DNA of 64,000 nt from Alphaproteobacteria bacterium (lineage in GTDB: Bacteria > Myxococcota_A > UBA796 > GCA-2862545): the NCBI GenBank assembly GCA_020632875.1, contig JACKET010000002.1, positions 248,001-312,000 of the forward strand. The letters run 5' to 3'. Positions 31,792 through 40,133 of the stretch are shown here, piece after piece (positions within the stretch are counted from its first letter, which is position 1; every line of letters starts with the position of its first letter). Under the pieces are notes generated by a model. The model was not told the DNA's origin. It saw only the letters and a program-made list of their open reading frames with translations, and made no database searches. The translations under genes were made by a program, and so were the position numbers.

Positions 31792-33234
31792 CTATCCGAA
31801 GCGGTAGGGCGCGGGGTCGAAGCGCCGCATCCGCGCGAGGAATCGCAGCGTGGAGCCCGGCCAGATCGTGAAGTTCACGCCGTCGGGACCGAGGTACCAG
31901 CTGTTGCAGCCGCTCATCCAGACGCGCTCGCGGTGCCGGCGGTCCATCTCGGCCACGAACGTGTCGAGCGCCGCCTGGGTCACGTCCATCCAGCGGTGCC
32001 CGTGGGCCTCGACGTGCGCGAGCGCCGCCATGACGTACCGGATCTGGGCTTCGATCATCACGATCATCGAGGTGTGGCCGAGGCCCGTGTTCGGCCCGAA
32101 CAGCACGAACGCGTTCGGGTAGCCCGCCATCGTCGTGCCGTTGAACGCGCGCGGCCGCGTGCCCCACGCAGCCTCGAGGTCGCGCCCGCCCACCCCGTGC
32201 ACGGCCAGCGCCCCGAGCGGGGCGTCGACCGTGAAGCCGGTGCAGCACACGAGCACGTCGAGCGGCACGTGGCGGCCGTCGTCGAGCTCGAGGCCGTCCG
32301 GCACGGCGCGCGCGATCGCCCTGGTCTCGACGTCGACGTCGTCGCGCGTCAGGGCCGGGTACCAGTCGTCGGAGGACAGGATGCGCTTGCAGCCCGCGCG
32401 GTAGTCGGGCCGGAGCTTCTCCGCGAGCGCCGGGTCGGTCACGACGGTGCGCATCTCGCGCGTGAGCTGGCGCTCGACGAGCTGCGTCAGCCGGTGCCTC
32501 CCGAACACCAGCGGATAGCGCGACTCCATCGAGGCGTAGATCCGCAGCCGCTCGAGCTGCATCCGCAGCGGCCACCGGAAGCGGCGCTTCTCGCCCTCCG
32601 TGAACGGGCGGTCCATCCGCGCCTTGACCCACGGCGCCGTGCGCTGGAACACGGTCTGGCGCGCGACGCGGCCGGCGAGCGCCGGGACGATCTGGATTGC
32701 GCTGGCCCCGGTCCCCACGATGCCGACGCGCTTCCCGGCCAGCTCCAGCGACGGATCCCACCGGGCGGAGTGCACCACGGGACCCGCGAAGGTCTCGAGA
32801 CCCGGGATCGACGGCCAGCGCGGGTCGCGCAGCGCACCGACCGCGAACACCACGAACCGCGCCGTCAGCGTCTCGCCCGCGATCCGCACGTGCCAGACGG
32901 ACGCATCGGCGTCCCACCGGGCCTCTTCGACGGTCGCGCCGAAGCGGATGCGGTCGCGCAGACCGTAGCGGTCGGCGCAGCGCTCCATGTAGGCCAGGAT
33001 CTCGCCCTGCTCGGCGTAGACCCGGCCCCAGTCGGGGTTCAGCTCGAAGCTGTACGAGTAGAGGTGGCTCGGGACGTCGCACGCCGCGCCGGGGTACGCG
33101 TTGTCGCGCCACGTGCCCCCCAATCGGTCGGCCGACTCCAGCACGAGCCAGTCCCTCCGCCCGGCGCGGTCGAGATGGATGGCCATGCCGATCCCCGAGA
33201 ACCCGGCGCCGATGATGATCACGTCCCGCGTCAT
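31792..33234 (-). CDS. FAD-dependent Baeyer-Villiger-type monooxygenase
   Basis: A 480-residue flavoprotein. It has an N-terminal FAD site DVIIIGAGFSGIGMAIHLDR, GGTWRDNAYPGAACDVPSHLYSY-type conserved signature and the NADP site KRVGIVGTGASAIQIVPAL. Between them lies the BVMO fingerprint-like FVVFAVGALRDPRWPSIPGL followed by FAGPVVHSARW. The late segment LGPDGVNFTIWPGSTLRF also fits the family. It is expected to insert oxygen into ketones or hydroxylate lipophilic substrates with NADPH. It is probably cotranscribed with the DUF697-SHOCT and radical SAM genes. Confidence 0.87.
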   Translation of the reverse strand: MTRDVIIIGAGFSGIGMAIHLDRAGRRDWLVLESADRLGGTWRDNAYPGAACDVPSHLYSYSFELNPDWGRVYAEQGEILAYMERCADRYGLRDRIRFGATVEEARWDADASVWHVRIAGETLTARFVVFAVGALRDPRWPSIPGLETFAGPVVHSARWDPSLELAGKRVGIVGTGASAIQIVPALAGRVARQTVFQRTAPWVKARMDRPFTEGEKRRFRWPLRMQLERLRIYASMESRYPLVFGRHRLTQLVERQLTREMRTVVTDPALAEKLRPDYRAGCKRILSSDDWYPALTRDDVDVETRAIARAVPDGLELDDGRHVPLDVLVCCTGFTVDAPLGALAVHGVGGRDLEAAWGTRPRAFNGTTMAGYPNAFVLFGPNTGLGHTSMIVMIEAQIRYVMAALAHVEAHGHRWMDVTQAALDTFVAEMDRRHRERVWMSGCNSWYLGPDGVNFTIWPGSTLRFLARMRRFDPAPYRFG

Positions 33235-33252
33235 GCGGCTGCGGTAACCCGG

Positions 33253-33258
33253 TATGCT
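33253..33258 (+). promoter_or_regulatory. -10-like TATGCT
   Basis: TA-N3-T box 15 nt before the TIGR02996 protein ATG, with GGAGGG between. Confidence 0.45.
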
Positions 33259-33273
33259 CGGCGCGGAGGGACC

Positions 33274-34905
33274 ATGCGGGCTGCCGAGGCACGCGCGGCA
33301 ATCGAAGCGGACGACCCGTCTCGCGCGCTCGCGACCGCCGTCGCTGTCTGGCGCGACACCCGCAATCCCGTCGTCGCCGAGGTCGCGCTGCACCTCGCGA
33401 AGCAGGTGTCGTACGACGGGCCCCGTCCCCGCACGAAAGACGCGTTCCAGGAGGCCTGGATGGAGGTCGCGCGGGCGCCCGACCTCGCGGCCGTCGGCTG
33501 GCTGGCGCAGACCCTGAACGAGAAGGTGCCCCTCGACGAAGACCGCTTCGCGAGCTTCCAGACCGGCTACCAGGAGCGCCGCTACCGCGCGTGGCTCGAC
33601 CGGCTCGCGGCCCTCGCGCGCCTGCCCCCCGACCCGCGCATCGGCGACGCGATGATGACCGTGCTCGAGGAGTCGAAGCTGTCCGTCGGGTGGCTCGGCG
33701 AGGTCGAGACGGTGTACGGCCCGGTCGTCGAGGTGCTGGAGCGCAGCGCGGATGCCGGCCTGATCGCCCGTGCGCACGCCCTCGCCGAGCGCCCACGCGC
33801 TGCGAAGGCCGCCGTGCGGGAGTGGATCACGGGGCGATGCGCGGAGCTCGTGGCGCCGCGGGCCCTCGAGCTCGAAGACCGCGCGGGCTGGGAGGCCCTG
33901 CGGCCCCGGCCCGAGCGACCCGAGCTCGCCGCCGCCGAGCTGCTCGACGCGGTTCGCGCGGATCCGTCAGACCTCGGGATCCGGGCGGTCTACGCCGACG
34001 TCCTGCAGGAGTCCGGCGACCCCCGCGGGGCGTTCATCGCGCTCCAGCTGCGGGGGGATGCCGACGCCGCGAAGCAGGCCGCGACGCTGTTCCGGAAGCA
34101 CGGCAGCGAGTGGCTCGGGCCCGACCTCTCCCGCGTGCTCACGGGGGTCGTGATGCGGCACGGCTTCCTGTACCGCACGGCGCTCGCCCAGAACGCCGCC
34201 GCAGACGCCGCGGGCTGGGAGCGGTCGTACGACGACGAGCGCCTCGCGACGCTCGTGCGGCTCGAGAAGGGCAGGGGGAACACGACGCACTACACGCGCT
34301 TCCTCCTGTCGCCGGCCGCCCGTGCGCTCTCGGACGTCGAGATCCCCGCGTCGGCCGTGCTCGACGCGCTGCTCGCCTGCGAGCACCCCCGCGCGATCGA
34401 GACGCTTCGCATCGGCCGGCTGCCGGGTCCGAAGGTGCTTCGCGTGCTCGCGTCCCACCCGTGGCTCGCCGGGCTGAAGGCCATGGGGCTCTCGTGCGCT
34501 TCGCCGCGCGGCATCGGCGACGGGCTCCAGAAGGCCGTCCAGGCGCTGCGGAAGCACGGGCTCGAGCGCGTGCGCGAGATCCTCGTGATTCCCGGCATCC
34601 ACATGGCGCCGGTCGCCGAAGCCGCCCCCTGGTTCGAGCCCCTGGGCCTCGACCGGCTCACCATCGGCCACGACGACCACAGCGTGACGCTGCGCCGCAC
34701 GCCCGACGGCATCGACCTCGAGGTCACGGGCGTGGGCGCCATGCAGGTCGGTGACGCGGCCCGTGCGGTCGGCGGCTCCATCCGCCACGTCACCCTCGTC
34801 GATCCGCTGCGCCGTCACGCCTACATGCTGTCCGTCGATCAGCTGGTGTCCGAGGTCCAGCGCATGCTGCCCGGGGTTCCGGTCGAAGTCGTCACCGGAG
34901 ACTGA
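33274..34905 (+). CDS. TIGR02996 repeat-companion domain protein
   Basis: A 543-residue cytoplasmic protein. The N-terminal ~220 residues are helical and HEAT-like (AEVALHLAKQVSYDG, FQEAWMEVARAPDLAAVGWL). Residues ~225-260 carry the TIGR02996 signature: LLDAVRADPSDLGIRAVYAD followed by VLQESGDPRGAFIALQL. The second half contains leucine-rich-like segments (LRIGRLPGPKVLRVLASHPW, LDRLTIGHDDHSVTL). This layout is common in Myxococcota and Planctomycetes, usually in large paralogous families, with no known function. GGAGGG precedes the ATG. Confidence 0.75.
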   Translation: MRAAEARAAIEADDPSRALATAVAVWRDTRNPVVAEVALHLAKQVSYDGPRPRTKDAFQEAWMEVARAPDLAAVGWLAQTLNEKVPLDEDRFASFQTGYQERRYRAWLDRLAALARLPPDPRIGDAMMTVLEESKLSVGWLGEVETVYGPVVEVLERSADAGLIARAHALAERPRAAKAAVREWITGRCAELVAPRALELEDRAGWEALRPRPERPELAAAELLDAVRADPSDLGIRAVYADVLQESGDPRGAFIALQLRGDADAAKQAATLFRKHGSEWLGPDLSRVLTGVVMRHGFLYRTALAQNAAADAAGWERSYDDERLATLVRLEKGRGNTTHYTRFLLSPAARALSDVEIPASAVLDALLACEHPRAIETLRIGRLPGPKVLRVLASHPWLAGLKAMGLSCASPRGIGDGLQKAVQALRKHGLERVREILVIPGIHMAPVAEAAPWFEPLGLDRLTIGHDDHSVTLRRTPDGIDLEVTGVGAMQVGDAARAVGGSIRHVTLVDPLRRHAYMLSVDQLVSEVQRMLPGVPVEVVTGD

Positions 34906-35002
34906 CGCCCCGTCACAGGAAAGTCGATCGAATGTCGCGGGTCGTCACGGCCCCATTGCTCGTACGTACATGGTGCGCACCCTCCACCGCGAGGTCGTAC
35001 CG

Positions 35003-35533
35003 ATGCTCACGAATGCACTCCTTCTCGCGCTCCTCTCCGGCGCCCCCCTCCCCGAGGGGATCCGCGTCGTCGACCCCGCCGCGCTCGTCGAGAGCGCCGA
35101 CCGGGCCCTGCTCGGGCAGCTCGCCGACTCCGCCTGGGCCAGCCTCGACGCGGTCGGCATCGACGGCGTCGTCACGAGCCGCGTGAAGACACGCGACAGC
35201 CTGCTCGCGAAGATGGCCCGCAAGGGGGTCGGTCTCGATGGCATCCACGACCGGCTCGCCGTGCGCGTCCGCGTCGACACGGTCGAGGACTGCTACCGCG
35301 TGCTCGACGCGCTCCACGCGCGCTACGCGCTCGTCGACGGCGAGCTCGACGACTACATCGCGAGCCCCAAGCCCAGCGGCTACCAGTCCCTCCACACCGC
35401 CGTCCGCATCCCCACGCGCGACGGGTCGATCCAGACGGCCGAGTTCCAGATCCGCACCCACGCGATGCACGAGCACGCCGAGCACGGCCCCGCGGCGCAT
35501 CACCTGTACAAGGCGGCGATGCTCTCCGCCTGA
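35003..35533 (+). CDS. Single-domain RelA/SpoT alarmone synthetase-like protein with exported-looking N-terminus
   Basis: A 176-residue protein. Residues ~55-172 are a complete RelA/SpoT synthetase domain. It contains SRVKTRDSLLAKMARKG (nucleotide-contacting Arg/Lys), GIHDRLAVRVRVDTVEDCY with the metal Asp, DDYIASPKPSGYQSLHTAVR with the guanine-stacking Tyr, and AEFQIRTHAMHEHAEHG with the catalytic Glu. All key residues are retained; hydrolase, TGS and ACT domains are absent. The N-terminus (MLTNALLLALLSGAPLPEG) is hydrophobic like a signal peptide, and an in-frame upstream ATG at 34970 would add a basic MVRTLHREVVP. GAGG lies 8 nt before the chosen ATG. It could be a small alarmone synthetase with a non-cleaved hydrophobic helix, or an exported nucleotide pyrophosphokinase. 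Confidence 0.72.
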   Translation: MLTNALLLALLSGAPLPEGIRVVDPAALVESADRALLGQLADSAWASLDAVGIDGVVTSRVKTRDSLLAKMARKGVGLDGIHDRLAVRVRVDTVEDCYRVLDALHARYALVDGELDDYIASPKPSGYQSLHTAVRIPTRDGSIQTAEFQIRTHAMHEHAEHGPAAHHLYKAAMLSA

Positions 35534-35567
35534 GCCGAATCGCACAGCGATGCGGGCGGTCATCGGC

Positions 35568-35573
35568 TAGGGT
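35568..35573 (+). promoter_or_regulatory. -10-like TAGGGT
   Basis: TA-N3-T box 21 nt before the first beta-propeller lipoprotein ATG. Confidence 0.35.
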
Positions 35574-35594
35574 CTGCGCTGGAGCCCGTCCCTG

Positions 35595-36572
35595 ATGCTG
35601 ATTGCGCTGATCCTCGCCTGCAAGGCCCCGCCCACCGACACCGACACCGACACCGTCCCCACTCCCGTCCACACGGGCCACACCGGTGACACGGCCGTCG
35701 TCCACACCGGCGACACGGGCCCCGACGTCCCGGTGTTCGACTGCACGAGCCTCCAGACCGCACCGTTCCAGAGCCGCCGCGTGCCGGGCGCCCGCGCCTA
35801 CCACGGTCTCGCGTTCGACACGCTCGGGAACCTGGTCGGCAGCGACGGCAGCTCGTTGATCCGCGTCGCGGGCTCGAACGACGCGTCCCTCTGGGTCCCG
35901 AACAGCTCGTCCGGCCAGCAGATGGACTACCTGCCCGACGGCGACCTCGTGTTCGCGCATTCGAACGGCAACATCGTGCGCATCACGCCCGCTGGCGCCA
36001 CGACGGTCATCGCCTCGAACGTCAACGCGTACGGCGTGATCGTGGGTCCCGACGGGTTCATCTACACGGCGAACCAGAGCGTCGTGAACCGCATCGACCC
36101 GGTCACGGGCGACCGCTCGGTCTACGTCTCGGGCGTGTCGGTCCCCAAGGTCATCAACTGGAGCCCGGGGCTCGACCGCTTCTACATCGGCACGAACAGC
36201 AGCGGCGGCGCCGTCTACGAGGTCGAGACCGACCCCGTCACGCTCGAGCCGCTGGGCTCGCCCACGCTGCTCGCGAACACGTCGAACTCCTGGCACGACG
36301 CGCTCGGCGTCGACGTGTGCGGGAACCTGTACGTCGCGGAGTTCTGGGACCGCCGGCTGTGGCGCATCACGCCCGACGGAGACGCGTCGATCCTCGTGCA
36401 GTACCCGTCCGACCGCTACGGGCACGGGCTCGTCTGGGGCTCCGGCATCGGCGAGTGGGATGCCCTCGCCGTCTACGTGCCGCAGCCGTACGACAACAAC
36501 TCCGTCTCCGAGGCCATCATCGGCATCCCCGACCGCCGGTTCAACGCCGGGCTCTACGAGACCATCCACTGA
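35595..36572 (+). CDS. Beta-propeller (SMP-30/NHL-like) lipoprotein, copy 1
   Basis: A 325-residue product with the lipoprotein signal MLIALILACKAPP and a Thr/Asp/Gly spacer (TDTDTDTV, HTGHTGDTA). A six-bladed-propeller-like region follows with repeating 'GNLVGSDGSSL', 'PDGDLVFAHSNGNIVRI', 'GPDGFIYTANQSVVNRI' and 'CGNLYVAEFWDRRLWRI' blade edges. Such folds occur in lactonase/SMP-30-like proteins and binding proteins; no catalytic metal site could be assigned. The next gene is a diverged duplicate. The C-terminus (IIGIPDRRFNAGLYETIH) is also shared. Confidence 0.75.
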   Translation: MLIALILACKAPPTDTDTDTVPTPVHTGHTGDTAVVHTGDTGPDVPVFDCTSLQTAPFQSRRVPGARAYHGLAFDTLGNLVGSDGSSLIRVAGSNDASLWVPNSSSGQQMDYLPDGDLVFAHSNGNIVRITPAGATTVIASNVNAYGVIVGPDGFIYTANQSVVNRIDPVTGDRSVYVSGVSVPKVINWSPGLDRFYIGTNSSGGAVYEVETDPVTLEPLGSPTLLANTSNSWHDALGVDVCGNLYVAEFWDRRLWRITPDGDASILVQYPSDRYGHGLVWGSGIGEWDALAVYVPQPYDNNSVSEAIIGIPDRRFNAGLYETIH

Positions 36573-36615
36573 CGCCCGGATAGACGGATCGCTCGTCTCA
36601 TCCCCGGAGATCCCC

Positions 36616-37590
36616 GTGTCGCTCGTCCTCTGGCTGCTGGCCTGCAAAGCTCCGCCCACCGAGACGCCGCCGCCCACCACGCCCATCGGCGAGACGGGTG
36701 AGACCGGCGACACGGCCGTGCCGTTCACGGGCCACACCGGTCCCGACATCCCCGTCTTCGACTGCACGAACCTCACCACCGATCCGGCGGTCTCGACGGT
36801 GCAGGGCGCCCGCGGGTACCACGGGCTGGCGTTCGACACGCTCGGCAACCTCGTCGGAAGCGACGGCAGCTCGCTCGTCCGCGTCGACGAGACCGGCACT
36901 CCGTCGCTGTGGGTGCCGAACATCTCGTCGGGGCAGCAGATGGAGTTCATGCCCGACGGCGACCTCGCCTTCTCGGCGAGCAACGGCGCGATCCGCCGCA
37001 TCAGCCAGGCCGGCAACAACACCGTCATCGCGTCGAACGTCTCGGCCTACGGCCTGATCATCGGCCCCGACGGCTTCATCTACACGGCGAACCAGAGCCA
37101 GGTGCACCGCATCAACCCCACCAACGGAAACCGGGTGGTCTACGTGTCCGGCGTGCCGAGCCCGAAGGTCATCAACTGGAGCCCCGAGCTCGACAAGTTC
37201 TACATCGGCACAAACGGCCAGGGCGGCGCGATCTACGTCGTCGACGTCGACCCCGCGACGAACATGCCGATGGGCACCCCGACCCTGTTCGCGAACACGT
37301 CGAACACCTGGCACGACGCCCTGGCGGTCGACGTCTGCGGCAACCTCTACGTGGCGGAGTTCTGGGACCGTCGGCTGTGGCGGTTCACGCCCGACGGCCA
37401 GGGCACCGTGCTCGTGCAGTACCCGAGCAACCTCTACGGCCACGGCTTCGTGTTCGGCTCGGGCATCGGCGTGTGGGACGCGATGTCCGGCTACGTCCCG
37501 CAGCCGTACAACGGCAACACCGTCGGCAAGATCGAGATCGGGCTGCCCGACCGTCGCTTCAACGGCGGTGTGTACGAGGTCATCCGGTAG
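36616..37590 (+). CDS. Beta-propeller (SMP-30/NHL-like) lipoprotein, copy 2
   Basis: A 324-residue protein and tandem paralogue of the previous gene: same lipobox region (WLLACKAPPTE), spacer (GETGETGDTA, HTGPDIPVFDC) and blades. Many stretches are identical in protein (GLAFDTLGNLVGSDGSSL, GNLYVAEFWDRRLWR). It starts at a GTG after CCGGAGA, 43 bp after the first copy. No frameshift; both copies look intact, so dosage or ligand diversification is possible. Confidence 0.75.
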   Translation: MSLVLWLLACKAPPTETPPPTTPIGETGETGDTAVPFTGHTGPDIPVFDCTNLTTDPAVSTVQGARGYHGLAFDTLGNLVGSDGSSLVRVDETGTPSLWVPNISSGQQMEFMPDGDLAFSASNGAIRRISQAGNNTVIASNVSAYGLIIGPDGFIYTANQSQVHRINPTNGNRVVYVSGVPSPKVINWSPELDKFYIGTNGQGGAIYVVDVDPATNMPMGTPTLFANTSNTWHDALAVDVCGNLYVAEFWDRRLWRFTPDGQGTVLVQYPSNLYGHGFVFGSGIGVWDAMSGYVPQPYNGNTVGKIEIGLPDRRFNGGVYEVIR

Positions 37591-37593
37591 GGG

Positions 37594-38292
37594 CTACTCG
37601 CCCACGTCGTCGAGCCAGTTCGGGCCGAGCGTCTCGAGCACGTCGGGATCGTCGGGCGCGAAGCCCTGGAACGCCATCCACTCGAGCACCTGGCGACGCT
37701 TCATGCGCGGCAGGTTCTGCTTCAGCTTGGCGAGCAGCATCGCGCGCTGCTCGAGGTTGTCGGGGGGCTCTTCGAGCTCGCGCTCGGCAAGACGCGCGCG
37801 CCGACCGCGCTTCACGTCGACCGCGTCGCCCTCGAGCGTCTCGTCGTCGAACACCGGGGATGCCTCGATCGAGGGGAGCTCGGGGTTCGTGTGCTCGCCC
37901 GTGCGCTCGACCTTGAGGATGGCGACCCCGCCCGCGTCGGGCAGATCGATCGTGCACAGGCGCTCGTGGTGGAGGTCGTACAGCCGCACCTGCGCGGAGC
38001 CCGGCGGAAGCGGGATCTCGGCGCGGTGGACCCACGCGCCGGCCGCCTGGGCCCACGTCGACATGGCGTGCTCGCCCCGCCAGCGCTTCAGGGCCTTGCC
38101 CTCGGCGTCGAACAGGACGGCGCCGAGGTGGATCGGATCGGCGTCGTCGCTGATGTAGCGGTGCATCGTGACCGAGAGCGTGTCGCCGACGCGTGCCACG
38201 TCGTCGTACATCCCGCCGGGAATCCCGCCGCACACGGGGTGCGCGGGACGCGTCGGCTCGGCGAACGCGACGATCCAGGCGAGCAGCAGCAT
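37594..38292 (-). CDS. Exported hypothetical protein
   Basis: A 232-residue protein with a short signal peptide (MLLLAWIVAFAEP). A beta-rich domain spans ~20-125 (DTLSVTMHRYISDD, AGAWVHRAEIPLPPGSAQVR). A charged helical C-terminus contains RRARLAERELEEPPDNLEQR and LKQNLPRMKRRQVLEWM. No family recognised. It directly follows a membrane protein gene in the same direction (9 nt) and may also have its own leaderless promoter overlapping that gene's stop codon. Confidence 0.6.
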   Translation of the reverse strand: MLLLAWIVAFAEPTRPAHPVCGGIPGGMYDDVARVGDTLSVTMHRYISDDADPIHLGAVLFDAEGKALKRWRGEHAMSTWAQAAGAWVHRAEIPLPPGSAQVRLYDLHHERLCTIDLPDAGGVAILKVERTGEHTNPELPSIEASPVFDDETLEGDAVDVKRGRRARLAERELEEPPDNLEQRAMLLAKLKQNLPRMKRRQVLEWMAFQGFAPDDPDVLETLGPNWLDDVGE

Positions 38293-38298
38293 GATCGG

Positions 38299-38304
38299 AG
38301 TCTA
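38299..38304 (-). promoter_or_regulatory. -10-like TAGACT overlapping upstream gene's stop
   Basis: Box ends 6 nt before the ATG of the exported hypothetical protein. Its first three bases are the TAG stop of the preceding membrane-protein gene. Confidence 0.4.
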
Positions 38305-39450
38305 GCGCGGCGGGATGCCGAGGTGCTTGCCGAGCTCCGCCATCCGCTTGCCCATCTCCTCGAGCTGGCGGAGCAGGGCCTCGGCCTGCTGCCTGCGGGT
38401 CTCGCCGAGCCGTGCGACCACGTCCTCGGCGCGGTCGCCGGGCTCCACCGTGGTCGAGACGCTCCACGAGCGCAGCTGGACGGGGCTCTCGCGGGCCATC
38501 ACCACCGCGATGCGCACCATGAGCGGCTCGTTGCCGCGCAGCACGCGCGTCGGGCCGCCGCGTCGGAGGTCGGCCGTCGACAGCCACAGCGTCGCCTCGC
38601 CGTCGCGGACCCGCATCCAGCCCAGCACGGTGCGCACTTCGAGGCCCTGTACGGCGAGGGACCGCGCCAGCTCGGCCGGATCGAGGGGAGGGGCGTGGAC
38701 CTCGTGGGCCGGCGCGCGGTCGAACCACTGGCGGAGGCGGTACCCGGCGTACGGTGCACCCGCGATCCAGGCGGCCATCCACAGGAGCGCGGGTAGCGTG
38801 CCCACCCAGTGCGTCGCGGCGTAGATGGGCAGGATGAACGACCAGTACCCGAGCAGTACGTAGCACACGATCAGCACGCACAGCGCAGCGCCTACGGCCT
38901 CGGACAGGTTGCGGTCGCCGTGCGCGTCGACGCCCCCCATCCACGGGAAGACCTTCGAGAAGCCGATGGCCGCCTGGACCCAGAAGACCAGGGCCAGCAG
39001 CAGGGCACCCACGCGAAACGCCCATCGTGACGCGGTCGGCCGGGCGACGATCTCGAATGGGACCGCATCGTGGCGCAGGTCGTTGCGGAACAGGAACACG
39101 GGGGCGGATGTGTCGACGCGCCAGTCGATCTCGGCGACGAGCTCGAGGGGCCCGTACCGGTCGGGAAGCCGCACGTCGACGTAGGCGGAGTCGGGGCTCT
39201 CGCCCGTCCATTCGCCCACGACCTCGGTGCCGTGCAGCACGCGCACCCCACGGAGCTGCCCGTCGCTCTCGACCGACAGCCAGGCCCGATCGCCGGGCCC
39301 CACGAACGGCGTGTGCACCCACACCCGGCCGTGCCCGGCCTGCACCGTCGCCGTCGCGTCGATGATCTCGGGCAGGGCCACCGCGGCGACGAAGCCGGCG
39401 AGACAGCTGACGACCACGAAGGTCCACAGGATCCAGGTCGGGATTCGCAC
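38302..39450 (-). CDS. Multi-pass membrane protein, hypothetical
   Basis: A 382-residue protein. One N-terminal helix (WILWTFVVVSCLAGFVAAVA) is followed by an extracytoplasmic beta-rich domain (~35-140; VWVHTPFVGPGDRAWLSVES, LVAEIDWRVDTSAPVFLF). Three to four more helices follow (FRVGALLLALVFWVQAAIGF, VGAALCVLIVCYVLLGYWSF, TLPALLWMAAWIAGAPYAGY). The C-terminal cytoplasmic part is a PH-like segment plus a coiled coil (RRQQAEALLRQLEEMGKRMA). It starts at a GTG; no family recognised. Confidence 0.6.
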   Translation of the reverse strand: MRIPTWILWTFVVVSCLAGFVAAVALPEIIDATATVQAGHGRVWVHTPFVGPGDRAWLSVESDGQLRGVRVLHGTEVVGEWTGESPDSAYVDVRLPDRYGPLELVAEIDWRVDTSAPVFLFRNDLRHDAVPFEIVARPTASRWAFRVGALLLALVFWVQAAIGFSKVFPWMGGVDAHGDRNLSEAVGAALCVLIVCYVLLGYWSFILPIYAATHWVGTLPALLWMAAWIAGAPYAGYRLRQWFDRAPAHEVHAPPLDPAELARSLAVQGLEVRTVLGWMRVRDGEATLWLSTADLRRGGPTRVLRGNEPLMVRIAVVMARESPVQLRSWSVSTTVEPGDRAEDVVARLGETRRQQAEALLRQLEEMGKRMAELGKHLGIPPR

Positions 39451-39503
39451 GACGATGGATAGCCTGAAGTCGGGGAGTAAGCGCGTGCGGCCGCGCTGTG
39501 CGC

Positions 39504-39509
39504 TAGAGT
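39504..39509 (+). promoter_or_regulatory. -10-like TAGAGT
   Basis: TA-N3-T box 18 nt before the Asp-linker lipoprotein ATG. Confidence 0.4.
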
Positions 39510-39527
39510 CCGGGTGAGGTGGTTGGA

Positions 39528-40073
39528 ATGCGTACGCTCTCCCTCGTGGCGCTGCTCGGCCTCGCTGCTTGCAGCGAGTACGGGCTCGACGGCAAAGACA
39601 ACGGTCCCGACATCTCGGACACCGACACGGATGCCGATACCGACATCGACACGGATGCCGATGCCGACACCGACTCCGACATCGATGCGGATGCCGACGC
39701 AGACTCCGATGCCGACTCCGACAGCGACGCCGACTCCGACAGCGATGCCGACGCGGACTCCGACAGCGACGCCGACAGCGACTCCGACGCGGATGCCGAC
39801 TCCGACTCCGACTCCGACTCGGACACCGACGCCGACACGGATGCCGACACCGACCTCCTGCACACCGGCGACCTCACCAACGACGAAATCTGCGAGAACG
39901 GCGCGTTGATCGCGAACTATCTCGACCAGTTCCAGACGCCGAACGACGGCCAGGTGATCTACTGTCACGCGACGGGCGGCGGGTACAACTACCTCGAGAC
40001 GAGCATCAGCGCGTGCGAGACCCACGCCAACCACAACGGCGACATCTTCCCCAGCAGCATCTGCGACAGCTGA
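39528..40073 (+). CDS. Small lipoprotein with Asp/Ser-rich spacer
   Basis: A 181-residue product. It has a lipoprotein signal (MRTLSLVALLGLAACSE), an ~80-residue (D-A/S/T)n tract and a ~65-residue C-terminal domain (LLHTGDLTNDEICENG, GQVIYCHATGGGYNYLETS, SACETHANHNGDIFPSSICD). The four Cys in that domain could form two disulfides, and a His/Asn/Asp cluster at the end could bind metal. No family recognised. It is convergent with another Asp-linker lipoprotein gene 60 bp away. Confidence 0.75.
   Translation: MRTLSLVALLGLAACSEYGLDGKDNGPDISDTDTDADTDIDTDADADTDSDIDADADADSDADSDSDADSDSDADADSDSDADSDSDADADSDSDSDSDTDADTDADTDLLHTGDLTNDEICENGALIANYLDQFQTPNDGQVIYCHATGGGYNYLETSISACETHANHNGDIFPSSICDS
39616..39855 (+). 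repeat. (D-A/S/T)n acidic spacer repeat
   Basis: Asp at alternate positions for about 80 residues immediately after the lipobox region; Ser is more common here than Thr. Confidence 0.88.
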
Positions 40074-40133
40074 GAGGCTCGCTCCGGGCCCGAAGTCGCA
40101 CGAGCCACCTCGACGCCGACCCGCGCGATGCGC

